Assembly: GCF_024359525.1 (NCBI RefSeq)
Contig: NZ_JAKZEU010000001.1
Coordinates: 496,001-560,000 of the forward strand
Reading direction: 5' to 3'
Length of the DNA stretch: 64,000 bases
From: Paracoccus albicereus
GTDB taxonomy: Bacteria > Pseudomonadota > Alphaproteobacteria > Rhodobacterales > Rhodobacteraceae
In this document: positions 29,443 to 39,061 of the stretch, piece after piece
Layout: each line of letters opens with the position of its first letter
Position numbering within the stretch: position 1 is the stretch's first letter
Program-made: the position numbers and the translations under genes
Notes under the pieces: model-generated
Seen by the model: the letters and a program-made list of their open reading frames with translations, nothing else
The model's database searches: none
What the model was told of the DNA's origin: nothing

Positions 29443-29589
29443 ATGACAAACAAGAAGGAAGAGCGACGCCGCGTGGCCCTCGAAAAACAGATCGATGAGA
29501 ACCTTCGGCGCGCCTATGAGCAGGATGTGTCTGAGGAGATCCCGGAACGGTTTCTGGACCTTCTGACCAAACTTCGCGAACAGGGCTGA
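29443..29589 (+). CDS. nepR: Anti-sigma factor NepR
   Basis: A 48-residue protein: MTNKKEERRR basic start, then IDENLRRAYEQDVSEEIPER and FLDLLTKL, the two-helix NepR signature that clamps EcfG. Located between phyR and ecfG, three bases before ecfG. Shorter than many NepR proteins (about 60-70), but the core is complete. Confidence 0.93.
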   Translation: MTNKKEERRRVALEKQIDENLRRAYEQDVSEEIPERFLDLLTKLREQG

Positions 29590-29592
29590 TCG

Positions 29593-30210
29593 ATGCCGGT
29601 AGCCCGTAAGCGGACGGCCTCCCATAAGGGAAAGGCCAATGATCAGCAGTCGAGCGCGCATGGCGATCCTCGCGAGGATCTTGTCAGCCATCTGCCGGCG
29701 CTTCGCGCGTTTGCGCTTTCGCTGACGCGGGAAGGGGCTTCGGCGGACGACCTTGTACAGGACACGATCGTGAAGGCCTGGACCAACATGGACAAGTTCC
29801 AGCCCGGTACGAACCTGCGGGCGTGGCTGTTCACAATTTTGCGAAACACATTCTACTCGGCACGTCGGAAGACCCGGCGCGAAGTCAGCGACACCGACGG
29901 CATCCATGCAGCCCGGCAGGCGACCCGTCCCGAACACGACGGCCGTCTGGCCCTGAAGGACTTCCGCGTCGCCTTCGAGCAATTGCCTGACGAACAGCGC
30001 GAGTCGCTGATCCTCGTCGGTGCGTCCGGCTTTTCCTACGAAGAAGCGGCATCGATGACTGGTGTGGCGGTCGGCACCGTCAAATCGCGCGCCAACCGTG
30101 GCCGTCGTCGTCTGGCCGAGCTTCTGAACCTCTCAGATGGCGAAGAACTCGACATGACGGATCAGGCCACGCTGGCCGTGATGGTGTCGAACCAGCCAGT
30201 AACCCGGTAA
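29593..30210 (+). CDS. ecfG: General stress sigma factor EcfG
   Basis: A 205-residue ECF sigma factor (ECF15 group). Region 2: LRAFALSLTREGASADDLVQDTIVKAW; region 4: FEQLPDEQRESLILVGASGFSYEEAAS with VAVGTVKSRANRGRRRL. Controlled by NepR and PhyR. Between nepR and a HisKA_2 kinase. Confidence 0.95.
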   Translation: MPVARKRTASHKGKANDQQSSAHGDPREDLVSHLPALRAFALSLTREGASADDLVQDTIVKAWTNMDKFQPGTNLRAWLFTILRNTFYSARRKTRREVSDTDGIHAARQATRPEHDGRLALKDFRVAFEQLPDEQRESLILVGASGFSYEEAASMTGVAVGTVKSRANRGRRRLAELLNLSDGEELDMTDQATLAVMVSNQPVTR

Positions 30211-30222
30211 AGGGCAGCCGGC

Positions 30223-32010
30223 GTGCTGCGTGGACTTCGCGAGAACCTCGACTTCAGCAAGACGCTGGGATTCCGTCTTGGGATGCTGCTGTCGATTGCG
30301 ATTTTGCCTTTGGGGCTAATCTCTGTCGTACAGACGATGCATCTGTCGCGAGAGGCTGCGGCGAATGCGGAAATTGCATTGATCGGACGGACGGCTTCCG
30401 CGGCATCGGGCGAGCGGGCGCTACTTCAGGGCGCCTTGGGAACCGCCGATGCCTTAAGCCCTGCCGTTCTGGAATCGATGAGCAATCCGGCGGCGTGTTC
30501 GGAAATGATGCGCGGCTTCATCGAGCGCAGCGCAACTTACGTTTATGCGGGTTTCACGCCGCTCAGTGGCCTTTCCACCTGCCATTCGGGTGAGCCGGGC
30601 AAGACCGTCGATACGCGCGAGGAACCCGTCTATCGAAAGTTCATGGCAGAACCGGGAACGATGGTCCTTTCCGTCGATCGAGGCATCGTCAGCGGCCAAG
30701 AGGTCGTCGTCGTTGTCCACCCGGTCTTTCGCAATCGCGACTTGCTGGGATTCATGGGCGTCTCGCTTTCGGCCGATCTTCTGCGATCGACCCATATCAT
30801 GACCTATGGCAGCGAGCAGGCCAGGATCGTGACCTTCAACCACAAGGGAGAGATCCTGACGGCTGACCGCGATGGCGAGACGCCCCAGTCGATCCTGCCG
30901 CGCGACATGGCACTGACCGACGTTCTCGCGCTTGGCGAGACGACGTTCCGCGACATGTCCGTAGGTGGCGAGGAAAGGGTCTTTTCGACGACGACGGTCG
31001 TTCCCGGACTGGTCTATGCGCTAGGCAGTTGGAACCCCCGCAGCACCGGCGTCGGCTTCCTGGCCTTCAGCCGCTTTGCCGGGATGCTTCTTCCGCTGGC
31101 GCTATGGGCGGTGTCGCTGTCGGTTGCCTACTTCGCGGTCTACCGGCTCGTGCTGCGTCACATCCGCGTATTGCGTGGTCAGATGCGACGGTTCGCAATC
31201 GGCAACCGCGACGCGCCGCCGCCGATTCTTCACGACGCGCCCGCTGAAATTGCCGATGTCAGCCAGACGTTCCACAACATGGCCCGCATCCTGATCCGTG
31301 ACGAAGAGGCGATGGAAGAGGCGGTGACCGAAAAGACCGTCCTGTTGAAGGAGGTTCACCACCGGGTGAAGAACAACCTTCAGCTTATCGCATCGATCAT
31401 CAACATGCAGAGCCGCGTGATCGAGCACGAGGATGCAAAGCGCGTGCTGCGCTCGGTCCAGGATCGGGTTTCGGCGCTGGCGACGATCTATCGCAACTTG
31501 TACCAGGCCGAACATCTCGACGCGGTCGAGGCCGACCGACTGATCGGCGACATCATCAACCACATGGTCAATGCCTCGGTCGATGCAGGGGCGAAGCTGC
31601 GCGTCAATACCGATCTGTCGCACCTGACGCTTCTTCCCGATCAGGCAGTGCCGTTATCGCTGATGGCGACCGAAGCCTTTACCAACGCGTTGAAGTATGC
31701 CGGCGTCCCGCCGGGAGAGGACTCTGCGTGGATCAACGTCACGCTGCGCAAATGCTCGGCGACCGAGGCCGAGTTCGAGATCGAGAATTCGATCGGCGAA
31801 CGGCCGGAGGATGGCGACAGCACCGGGCTGGGTGGGCAGTTGATCGAAGCCTTCGCGATGCAGCTTGAAGGCGAGGCAGAGACCGGGACCCGCGACCAGA
31901 CCTATTATCTGAAGATGGTCTTCCGGATCGAGCGGATCAGCCCGGATGAGGTGACAGACATTCGTGGCGTCGTTCTGACCTCTGCGGCGCGACAGGGCTC
32001 GCGACATTAG
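30223..32010 (+). CDS. HisKA_2/HWE-type sensor histidine kinase of the stress response locus
   Basis: A 595-residue membrane kinase: one helix near residues 19-38 (GMLLSIAILPLGLISVV), a periplasmic sensor of about 240 residues, a second helix (GMLLPLALWAVSLSVAYF), a HAMP-like linker, then HisKA_2 with H379 in VHHRVKNNLQ and an ATPase domain (ATEAFTNALKYAG). Position after ecfG suggests it phosphorylates PhyR (PhyK-like). GTG start. Periplasmic ligand unknown; the sensor has a Cys pair (MSNPAACSEM, LSTCHSG). Confidence 0.9.
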   Translation: MLRGLRENLDFSKTLGFRLGMLLSIAILPLGLISVVQTMHLSREAAANAEIALIGRTASAASGERALLQGALGTADALSPAVLESMSNPAACSEMMRGFIERSATYVYAGFTPLSGLSTCHSGEPGKTVDTREEPVYRKFMAEPGTMVLSVDRGIVSGQEVVVVVHPVFRNRDLLGFMGVSLSADLLRSTHIMTYGSEQARIVTFNHKGEILTADRDGETPQSILPRDMALTDVLALGETTFRDMSVGGEERVFSTTTVVPGLVYALGSWNPRSTGVGFLAFSRFAGMLLPLALWAVSLSVAYFAVYRLVLRHIRVLRGQMRRFAIGNRDAPPPILHDAPAEIADVSQTFHNMARILIRDEEAMEEAVTEKTVLLKEVHHRVKNNLQLIASIINMQSRVIEHEDAKRVLRSVQDRVSALATIYRNLYQAEHLDAVEADRLIGDIINHMVNASVDAGAKLRVNTDLSHLTLLPDQAVPLSLMATEAFTNALKYAGVPPGEDSAWINVTLRKCSATEAEFEIENSIGERPEDGDSTGLGGQLIEAFAMQLEGEAETGTRDQTYYLKMVFRIERISPDEVTDIRGVVLTSAARQGSRH

Positions 32011-32105
32011 CTGAACCGACGTTCGGTGCGTTGATGCGCCGCAAAGTGATCGCCCTCCGCCAGTCGCAGCTTGTGGATTGAACCGAAGCGAATATCTTTC
32101 ATCCC

Positions 32106-32819
32106 ATGACAGATGACGCGCGATACGACATGACGACCGGCGAGGGCCTTGTGGTTTGCCCCCGCTGCGATGCGTTGTTTATCGAGGTGGAACTGGAGGA
32201 TGGCGAAACAGCCCGTTGCACACGCTGCGAGACGGTGATCGCCCGTCCACGGACAGGCGCCTTCAGCCAGATCATCGCGCTCAGCTTCACAACGATGGTG
32301 CTGATGGTGGGCGCGGTCTTCTTTCCGTTTCTCGAAATCTCTCGCATGGGCTTTGGCAATGCGACCTCTATCTTCGGGGTCGTACTGGCCTACGCGGACG
32401 GTGTCCTTCTGCCGCTGGTTCTGGGCATGGTCGCGATGGTCGTTGCGCTGCCTGTGATCCGCGCCAGTCTTCTGCTTTACGTCCTGCTTCCTCTGGCCAA
32501 GGGTCAGGCGCCGCACCGTCATGCCGCAGGTGCCTTTCGGCTGTCCGAGCAGATGAGACCGTGGTCGATGGCCGAGATCTTCATCATCGGGACGTCGGTG
32601 GCGCTGGTGAAGGTGGCGGGTCTGGCGACGATCCATCTTGGCCCCGCCTTCTGGGCATTTTGCGCACTGATCCTCGTGAACGTCACGGCAAAGGGCTACA
32701 TGTGCCAGACGACGATCTGGGACGCGATCGAGGATGGCGGTGCATCGACGGACGGCCGCGAATTGGTTGACGGCCTCCGGAATGCCAATCATGACGTTCT
32801 CGCCGCGGACCGCCCATGA
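32106..32819 (+). CDS. pqiA: PqiA-domain membrane protein, first half
   Basis: A 237-residue protein: zinc-ribbon-like CPRCDALF and CTRCETVIA at the N-terminus, then four hydrophobic helices (FTTMVLMVGAVFFPFLEI first). E. coli PqiA has two such domains in one chain; here they are separate genes overlapping by ATGA. Part of the Pqi envelope lipid-transport system. Confidence 0.9.
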   Translation: MTDDARYDMTTGEGLVVCPRCDALFIEVELEDGETARCTRCETVIARPRTGAFSQIIALSFTTMVLMVGAVFFPFLEISRMGFGNATSIFGVVLAYADGVLLPLVLGMVAMVVALPVIRASLLLYVLLPLAKGQAPHRHAAGAFRLSEQMRPWSMAEIFIIGTSVALVKVAGLATIHLGPAFWAFCALILVNVTAKGYMCQTTIWDAIEDGGASTDGRELVDGLRNANHDVLAADRP

Positions 32820-33496
32820 TGGGGTGGGGAAAAGCCGGAGAAGTCGATGACTCTGACGACGGGCCGCGGACGGTCCTGACCGCGCATCGTGCCGGCCTGA
32901 TCGGCTGTCGTGCCTGCGGACGGGTTTGGCCCGAGGATGAGGTGACTTGCCACCGCTGCGGCGCCCGTCTGACGCCACCTGACCGGCGCAGCCTGCAGGC
33001 GGTCTGGGCATGGCTGATCGCCGGAATGATCTTTTACATTCCGGCCAATCTTTACCCGATGATGAGCACGCAGACTTTCGCCGGGCTGCAGGGCAACAGC
33101 AAAGCCACGATCTACGAAGGCGTGATCGAGCTGATCCACCACGGTAACTACGACATCGCGATCATCGTCTTCCTGGCCTCGATCGTAGTTCCGATCGGGA
33201 AGTTCGTGTCCATCATCTGGCTCGCGCGCGCGGCCGGCCGGCCCGCATCCGTCGAAGACGCGCATCTGCGACTGAAGATCTACGAGGTCGTCGAATTCAT
33301 CGGCCGGTGGTCGATGATCGACGTCTTCGTGGTCGCCATCCTTGCGGCGCTTGTGCAACTGGGCTTCGTCGCCTCTATTCACCCGGGTCCGGCGGCCGTC
33401 AGCTTCGCCTTGTCCGTTGCCTTCACGATGCTTTCCGCGCAAAGCTTCGACCCAAGGTTGATCTGGCGTGGCCTTCCCCTGCGAAGGTCGCGTTGA
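32816..33496 (+). CDS. PqiA-domain membrane protein, second half
   Basis: A 226-residue protein: ribbon cysteines GCRACGRVW and CHRCGARL, then helices beginning WAWLIAGMIFYIPANLYPMMST, a hallmark of PqiA domains. It presumably pairs with the product of the preceding gene to form a full PqiA-like unit that supports PqiB. Overlaps the upstream gene by four bases. Confidence 0.9.
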   Translation: MMGWGKAGEVDDSDDGPRTVLTAHRAGLIGCRACGRVWPEDEVTCHRCGARLTPPDRRSLQAVWAWLIAGMIFYIPANLYPMMSTQTFAGLQGNSKATIYEGVIELIHHGNYDIAIIVFLASIVVPIGKFVSIIWLARAAGRPASVEDAHLRLKIYEVVEFIGRWSMIDVFVVAILAALVQLGFVASIHPGPAAVSFALSVAFTMLSAQSFDPRLIWRGLPLRRSR

Positions 33497-33569
33497 GACA
33501 GGACCGACGACGCAGACGACGATGACGACAAGGCCGGACAAGCGGCCTGACAGGCGAGCAGACCCGGCG

Positions 33570-35921
33570 ATGAGCGACAACCCCAACACCCCCCTGCGAC
33601 CGACCAGCCCTGCGCGAAAGACCGCGCGGCGAGCGGCGGAGGCAGGCGTCAGCCTGATCTGGGCCGTTCCCATCATCGCTCTGGTGGTGACGCTGTTCGT
33701 CGCGTGGAACAATTTCGCCGATCGCGGCTCGCTGATCCACGTCGTCTTTACGGATGCGGCCGGTATCACGCCCGGTGAAACGGCGCTGAAATTTCGTGAG
33801 ATCAATGTCGGCAGCGTCGAGTCGGTCGAATTTACCGAGGATCTGCGCAGCGTCGTCGTGGATATCCGCGTTGATCCCGATGTCGCGCGCTTCATCGATG
33901 CGGACGCCCAGTTCTGGTTGGTCCGCCCTGAAGTGACCGCCCGCGGTGTGACGCGGCTCGACACCGTGCTGACAGGCGCGTTCATCGAGGGCGCCTGGGA
34001 CGATAGCCCCGGCAATGAGCAGACGACCTTTACGGGTCTCGACCGTCCGCCGCTGTTCCGCGGCGATCAGCAAGGAACGTGGGTGACGATCTCCACCGAA
34101 AATGCCGAGGGTCTGAGCGAAGGTGCCCCCGTTTTGTATCGTGGCTTGCAGGTGGGCCGGATGGAAAACCTCCGTATCGCCGAAAACGAAGAGACGGTCC
34201 TGTTCGATGCCTTCGTCGAGGCACCACACGACGACCGCCTCTCGACCGCGACGGTATTCTGGGACACGTCCGGCGTTTCGGTATCCTTGGGTACAAGCGG
34301 TGTTTCGGTCGCGGTGAATTCGATCGCCTCGCTTCTTCAAGGCGGGGTCGAGTTCGAGACCATGACCTCGGGTGGGCAACCGCTATCCGAGAACCATATC
34401 TTCCGCCTGCAGCCCGATGCTGAGACCGCGCAGAACTACGTGTTCGCGGGCGACGAAGGTAACGAGGCGCGCTTTACCCTCTTGATCGACGATACCGTCA
34501 GTGGGCTGGAGCGCGGTGCCGATGTGGATCTGGAAGGGCTGACCGTCGGCCGCGTCAGCGAATTGCAGGTGGTCTTCGCGGAAAGCGATGACGAACCGCG
34601 CGTGCAGCAGCGCGTCACCATTGCACTGTCCCCGACACGGATGGGCCTGCCGCGTGGCGCGGCGATCGATGACGTGACCAACTACATCGCCGATGCGGTC
34701 GAACGTGGTGTTCGTGCGCGGGTCGCAAGCTCTGGCTTGCTGGGAACCTCGCTGATCGTCGAACTGGTCGAAATCCCCGATGCGGAGCCCGCGACGTTGG
34801 ATCTGACCAGCGATCCTAATCCGGTCATTCCGACCGTGCCCAGCGATCTTTCCGATTTCAGCGACACGGCCCAGGGCCTGCTGACGCGCGTCGGCAACCT
34901 GCCGATCGAAGAATTGCTGCAATCCGCCACAGACATGATGAACAGCGTCACCGCGCTTGCCAGTTCCCAAGACACGCGCGCGATCCCCGGTGGCGTGCGC
35001 GCCACGATCGATGATGCACAGGCGACGATGACCGAAATCCGCACCATGGTGGAAGAGATCCGCGAGACAGGCGCCGCCGGAAATGCCGGTGAAGCCTTGG
35101 CTCAGGCATCCGAAATGGCGGGCAAGCTGAACACGGCAGCCGACCGTCTGCCGGGAATTCTGGAATCGCTCGAAACGGCGTCGACCTCTGTCCGCGACGT
35201 CGATTTCGCTTCGATCGGGGCCGAATTGGACGCAGCGATCCAGGATGTTCGCGACGTGATCGGGACCGAAGCCGCTGCGGCGTTGCCCGCCAAGATCAGC
35301 ACGCTTCTGGATACGCTCGACTCGGCCGCGGGCCGGATCGACGCTGTCACGGCCGAACTGCAGGAAGCCGGCACGGTCGCAAGCTTTGCCACGTTGATCG
35401 ACGACGCTTCCGTTGCTGTCCAGGACCTTCGCGTCGCAGCCGCCGATGTCCCCGAGATGGTGCAACGAATCGACGACGCCGCCACCTCGGTGGACGAGTT
35501 CGAGTTCTCGGAAATCAGCGCTCAGGCCGAGGGTATCCTGACGGACCTGCGCGCAATGCTGGGAACAGAAGATGCAGAGCAGCTGCCGCGTAATCTGTCC
35601 AATACGCTCGAAGCAGCATCGGGACTACTGAACGACCTGCGCGATGGTAACGCAGCCGGCAGCCTGAACGGCGCGCTGGACTCCGCACGTGTCGCGGCCG
35701 ACGAGGTCGCGGTCGCGGTTCGTGAATTGCCAGCGCTGGTGCAGCGACTGCAACAGACCGCGGCACGGGCCGAGGCGGTCCTGGCAGCCTATGGCGATCG
35801 ATCCGCCTTCAATTCGGAGGCGGTCAACATGCTGCGCGAATTGCGTCGGGCGACGGGGGCCTTCGGCTCTCTGGCCCGCACGATCGAGCGCAATCCCCGC
35901 GCCTTCATTCTGGGACGATGA
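33570..35921 (+). CDS. pqiB: PqiB-type MCE (MlaD-domain) protein
   Basis: A 783-residue (from ATG 33570) periplasm-spanning lipid-transport protein. One N-terminal helix (GVSLIWAVPIIALVVTLFVAW), at least three MlaD/MCE domains (ADRGSLIHVVFTDAAGITPGETALKF; QGTWVTISTENAEGLSEGAPVLYRG; ARFTLLIDDTVSGLERGADVDLEGL), then a long Ala/Asp/Thr-rich helical region (about 440-770). Rings of MCE domains with a helical tube carry lipids between membranes. The start is uncertain: ATG 33522 or further upstream is possible, none with a strong ribosome site. Confidence 0.9.
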   Translation: MSDNPNTPLRPTSPARKTARRAAEAGVSLIWAVPIIALVVTLFVAWNNFADRGSLIHVVFTDAAGITPGETALKFREINVGSVESVEFTEDLRSVVVDIRVDPDVARFIDADAQFWLVRPEVTARGVTRLDTVLTGAFIEGAWDDSPGNEQTTFTGLDRPPLFRGDQQGTWVTISTENAEGLSEGAPVLYRGLQVGRMENLRIAENEETVLFDAFVEAPHDDRLSTATVFWDTSGVSVSLGTSGVSVAVNSIASLLQGGVEFETMTSGGQPLSENHIFRLQPDAETAQNYVFAGDEGNEARFTLLIDDTVSGLERGADVDLEGLTVGRVSELQVVFAESDDEPRVQQRVTIALSPTRMGLPRGAAIDDVTNYIADAVERGVRARVASSGLLGTSLIVELVEIPDAEPATLDLTSDPNPVIPTVPSDLSDFSDTAQGLLTRVGNLPIEELLQSATDMMNSVTALASSQDTRAIPGGVRATIDDAQATMTEIRTMVEEIRETGAAGNAGEALAQASEMAGKLNTAADRLPGILESLETASTSVRDVDFASIGAELDAAIQDVRDVIGTEAAAALPAKISTLLDTLDSAAGRIDAVTAELQEAGTVASFATLIDDASVAVQDLRVAAADVPEMVQRIDDAATSVDEFEFSEISAQAEGILTDLRAMLGTEDAEQLPRNLSNTLEAASGLLNDLRDGNAAGSLNGALDSARVAADEVAVAVRELPALVQRLQQTAARAEAVLAAYGDRSAFNSEAVNMLRELRRATGAFGSLARTIERNPRAFILGR

Positions 35922-35922
35922 C

Positions 35923-36594
35923 ATGACACTGACCAAACGCATTGCCCTGCCGTCCGCCCTGTTGCTGACGTTCTCGCTGCTTGCAGCCTGCTCCGACCCG
36001 GAGGATACGGCGCGCTACCTGATCGACCCGCCCGTGGCCCCGACCCAGGTCGCCAACCGGCTGGGCACAGCCGAGCTGGTCGACGTGTCTTTGCCGGAAT
36101 ACGCCTCGGGTCAGGAAGTCTCGTACCAGACCGCGGACGGTGCCGTGCGCTCGAATCCGGACAACCTGTGGGCCGACAATCCGCAGCGGGGCTTCACGCT
36201 GTCGCTGGCCCGCGCGATTTCCGACGTCTCTGGTGCCACGGTGATCGCAGAGCCTTGGCCGCTGACCAATCCGCCCGACCGCAAGCTTGACGTGCGTGTG
36301 GAAAAGGCCTTGGCGCAGGCGGATGGCGTCTATCGCCTGACAGGGCGCTATTTCGTGTCGGACGAAACCTACAGCAGCGGCGGCAATCATGCCCGCAGCT
36401 TCGACATCTCGGTGCCGCTTGGGGGTGAGGGGACGGGATTCGTTGCCGCCGCGCAATCCACCGCCATTTCGATCCTTGCCCAGCAGATCGCGGTCCTGGG
36501 TGGACCCGGGTCCACCTTCGTGGCCAAAGCGCCGGCGGCAGATGAATTCGGCCTGCCGCCGCTTCTGCCTCTGGATGACGGCACCGGCATCTGA
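35923..36594 (+). CDS. pqiC: PqiC-type outer-membrane lipoprotein
   Basis: A 223-residue lipoprotein: signal peptide with lipobox LLAAC near residue 20, then an ABC-type transport auxiliary (DUF330/PqiC) domain, for example GFTLSLARAISDVSGATVIAEPW and RLTGRYFVSD. PqiC docks the MCE tube to the outer membrane. Starts one base after the pqiB stop. Confidence 0.9.
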   Translation: MTLTKRIALPSALLLTFSLLAACSDPEDTARYLIDPPVAPTQVANRLGTAELVDVSLPEYASGQEVSYQTADGAVRSNPDNLWADNPQRGFTLSLARAISDVSGATVIAEPWPLTNPPDRKLDVRVEKALAQADGVYRLTGRYFVSDETYSSGGNHARSFDISVPLGGEGTGFVAAAQSTAISILAQQIAVLGGPGSTFVAKAPAADEFGLPPLLPLDDGTGI

Positions 36595-36606
36595 TCCGGC
36601 AAAAGA

Positions 36607-36634
36607 AAGCGGGCGGCCCATTGGCCGCCCGCTT
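36607..36634. terminator. Bidirectional terminator after pqiC
   Basis: A perfect 12-base-pair stem (AAGCGGGCGGCC / GGCCGCCCGCTT) with a 4-base loop sits between convergent pqiC and the Cys-rich gene. On the minus strand it is followed by TTTCTTTT, so it should stop the minus-strand transcript well; plus-strand function is likely weaker. Confidence 0.75.
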
Positions 36635-36694
36635 ATGCCCGACAGGATCAGAACAGGGAGGGGGGACTCGTTACACTCTCCCGTCGGGAATGGG

Positions 36695-37144
36695 TCAGCG
36701 CGCGCTGTGGCTGCGACAGCGATCTAACAGATCGGCGACCGCACGTTCGGCAGACACCCGCTCGACCACAGGCTGCACGAAATGCCGGTAGCAATCGGGA
36801 TCGGGCGACATCCAGCCCGGATGGCCCTCGCCACTGCAATCGGCGCAATCTGGAATGGTGCCCCAGCAATCGGGACAAGCGCCCAAGGCGCAGGCAAGCA
36901 TCTCGGCATGGTCGATCAGAAGGCGGTTTTCACGCTCAAGCCGGCGCAGATCATCCTGGATGGGACGGTCGTCACCGGGGAGAGGAGCACCCGCCTCCGA
37001 CCGTCCCGTCGTCGCGGCGCCCAAGGCCCTGAGAGCCCGCAGGATCGGATCATTCTCTGCGCCCTCCGATCCGGTGCCCAGGCTTTGCAGCGCTGCGATG
37101 ACATTCTTCGAGTGGTTGCTTTCACGGTCAGGCTGGCACGACAT
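36695..37144 (-). CDS. Cys-rich hypothetical protein
   Basis: A 149-residue soluble protein I cannot name. Residues about 85-115 hold ACALGACPDCWGTIPDCADCSGEGHPGW, cysteine pairs like a DnaJ-type zinc finger, preceded by a short coiled coil (DDLRRLERENRLLIDHAEML). It has its own 150-base upstream gap and a strong terminator, so it is probably monocistronic. Reminiscent of small zinc proteins carried by phage-like islands, but no phage genes are nearby. Confidence 0.7.
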   Translation of the reverse strand: MSCQPDRESNHSKNVIAALQSLGTGSEGAENDPILRALRALGAATTGRSEAGAPLPGDDRPIQDDLRRLERENRLLIDHAEMLACALGACPDCWGTIPDCADCSGEGHPGWMSPDPDCYRHFVQPVVERVSAERAVADLLDRCRSHSAR

Positions 37145-37294
37145 CTTCGCTCTCCCTTGTCGCGGGTCTGGCGGGGTTCTGTGCCAGCGTTCCCGTGTGC
37201 GTCTCGTTGAAGAGGTTTTCGCGCCGCGCCGTGAATCGGGCGTGAAAGGAACACCGCCCGCGCGTGAAAAAGCCGTTAAATCGTCGCCATGGGT

Positions 37295-39061
37295 CTAGAA
37301 CTCCGGTCGATTGGATTCGGATGGCAGGATCGGAACGGCGCCCGCCAGACCACGGCTTACAGCGTCCGCCAGGGCAACGGCCGCTGCCCGATCGTTCGGA
37401 ACAGTGCCATTCGCCAGCGTGGCTGCAAGCCAGCGGGTGATCTGTGGCGCGCTCATCGATGTGCCTGTGCCGTATCGCCGTGCCCCGCTGTCGCGCCCCT
37501 GAACTGAGGTCCCAAGACGGGCGTCGCTCGGATCGACGAAGGTCTGGACGTCACCGCTGCTGCCGCCCCGATTGAGCCCGCTGTAGAACGAAGCGCCGCG
37601 CGCCAACCCGTTGGCAGAGCCGGCCCTGATCGCCGCACGACCGCCGGCATAGGCGCTGATCGTTCCCCGACGACGCACGATCGGTCGCTGGCCGGGCGAC
37701 GACGGCAGGTCCAACAGGATCGCGCGATCGTTGGGCTCTCTCACTGTATAACGCGGATCTTCCAGCCTGCTTTGTCGCGCTTCCCGGTGGAACCCATGGA
37801 TCGTTTCGTCGCGCTGGACGCTGATTTCGTAGGCACCAGAAGGTGCGGATGGGTCGATACGGATCGCCCAGTCGCCCGGCGGCGCGTAGGGCTGGCCAAG
37901 TTCGCCCGGGCAAGTAGGCGGGGCGATCACGGTGATCCCTTCTCGCCAACGGCCGCCTTCTCCTCGGATGGATTGGTAATAAGCGCGCGCGATCTCGGCC
38001 CCTGTCGCATCGCGCAGCAGGCTCATCTGCCCATGTGCTGAGAAGACCGTCGCGACAGGCTCCATCCCCGGCGCGGCGAGGTGGATCGCGAAAGGACGTT
38101 CAGGCCTGTTGCGGTGGCGTGGGCCCCAGATCTCGACGGCGCTGTGGGTCAGGTCGTCGGGCTGGATGCGCCAGCCCACCTGATCGCCGCGCCGGCCGAC
38201 CCCGACAAGCCGCGCCTGCCTGTGATTGCCCATCGGCAGCACGAAGCGGATCGGTCCCAGATCAGAAGCCTGCATCGTCGACACCGCGTCGATGAAACGC
38301 TCCAGCAAGGTCGAGCCGTCTCGCGGTCCCGCGGAAATACCATAGCTGATGTTGATCACGACCGGCATTTTGACGCTGTGGGCGGGAAGCCCGCGCACAT
38401 CTTCGATCATCCGACACAGCCGACGGGCACGGGTGATGATGAACATGATCGATGCGAGGATATAGAGCGGTGCGAGCACGCCCATTGAATCCTCGCTGAC
38501 ACGCGCAGGCAAACCGACGGCGAGGACCGGGTGATTCCGGCCCCGCGCGTCCCAGGGGTCGAATCGCGCGGCCAGCCCCAGCACGGAAGCACCGTGGCCG
38601 GCTTCATAGGCCGCCGAATGGCGCTGTGGCCTCGCGAAATCGACGGTTCCTGCCCGGCGATAAAGCGCATCTTCGTCGGGAAGCGTCGCCGCTCCCAATC
38701 GTTCCAGCAGCGCGTCGATCATCTGCCCGCGCAATTCGACCCCTGACGGCAGGTCGCCTCCGACAGGTGCGGCCGGATCGTGGACGGCATCCTGCGCCCA
38801 GTACGCGGCAACGCGGCTGTGACCACTTTCGGTTCTCAGGCTTTCATGCGCGAAGGGCATCGCGTCGTCGATCACCCCGATGATGCAGGCCTTGTCAGGA
38901 TCGTCAGGCATGGCCTGCGGATCAAGATAACCAAGTCCTACGGCGCGCTCCGCATCGCTGTCGTAGGGCTTGAGTTCGTGGTTGATCGCATCCCGCGGCA
39001 GCACGCCGCCGGGATCGCGCAGGAACTGGCGGAACGCCTCGAGCATCGCCATCGCGATCAT
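37295..39061 (-). CDS. Subtilisin-family (S8) serine protease
   Basis: A 588-residue protease with the whole triad visible: Asp in IIGVIDDAMPF, His in YEAGHGASVLGLA, oxyanion Asn in LPMGNHRQ and Ser in GTSMSAPQITRW. Between Asp and His are about 95 residues. No signal peptide or propeptide is evident; a hydrophobic stretch (MGVLAPLYILASIMFIITRAR) follows the His region. So it probably acts in the cytoplasm or is exported by other means. Substrate unknown. It overlaps the 72-residue ORF upstream by ATGA, and that ORF overlaps the PAP2 gene, suggesting one operon. Confidence 0.9.
   Translation of the reverse strand: MIAMAMLEAFRQFLRDPGGVLPRDAINHELKPYDSDAERAVGLGYLDPQAMPDDPDKACIIGVIDDAMPFAHESLRTESGHSRVAAYWAQDAVHDPAAPVGGDLPSGVELRGQMIDALLERLGAATLPDEDALYRRAGTVDFARPQRHSAAYEAGHGASVLGLAARFDPWDARGRNHPVLAVGLPARVSEDSMGVLAPLYILASIMFIITRARRLCRMIEDVRGLPAHSVKMPVVINISYGISAGPRDGSTLLERFIDAVSTMQASDLGPIRFVLPMGNHRQARLVGVGRRGDQVGWRIQPDDLTHSAVEIWGPRHRNRPERPFAIHLAAPGMEPVATVFSAHGQMSLLRDATGAEIARAYYQSIRGEGGRWREGITVIAPPTCPGELGQPYAPPGDWAIRIDPSAPSGAYEISVQRDETIHGFHREARQSRLEDPRYTVREPNDRAILLDLPSSPGQRPIVRRRGTISAYAGGRAAIRAGSANGLARGASFYSGLNRGGSSGDVQTFVDPSDARLGTSVQGRDSGARRYGTGTSMSAPQITRWLAATLANGTVPNDRAAAVALADAVSRGLAGAVPILPSESNRPEF

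Noticed and set aside
37145..37294. EcfG-type promoter from GGAAC and CGTT in this gap
   Set aside because: Spacing is 21 bases and the orientation points into the end of the subtilase gene.
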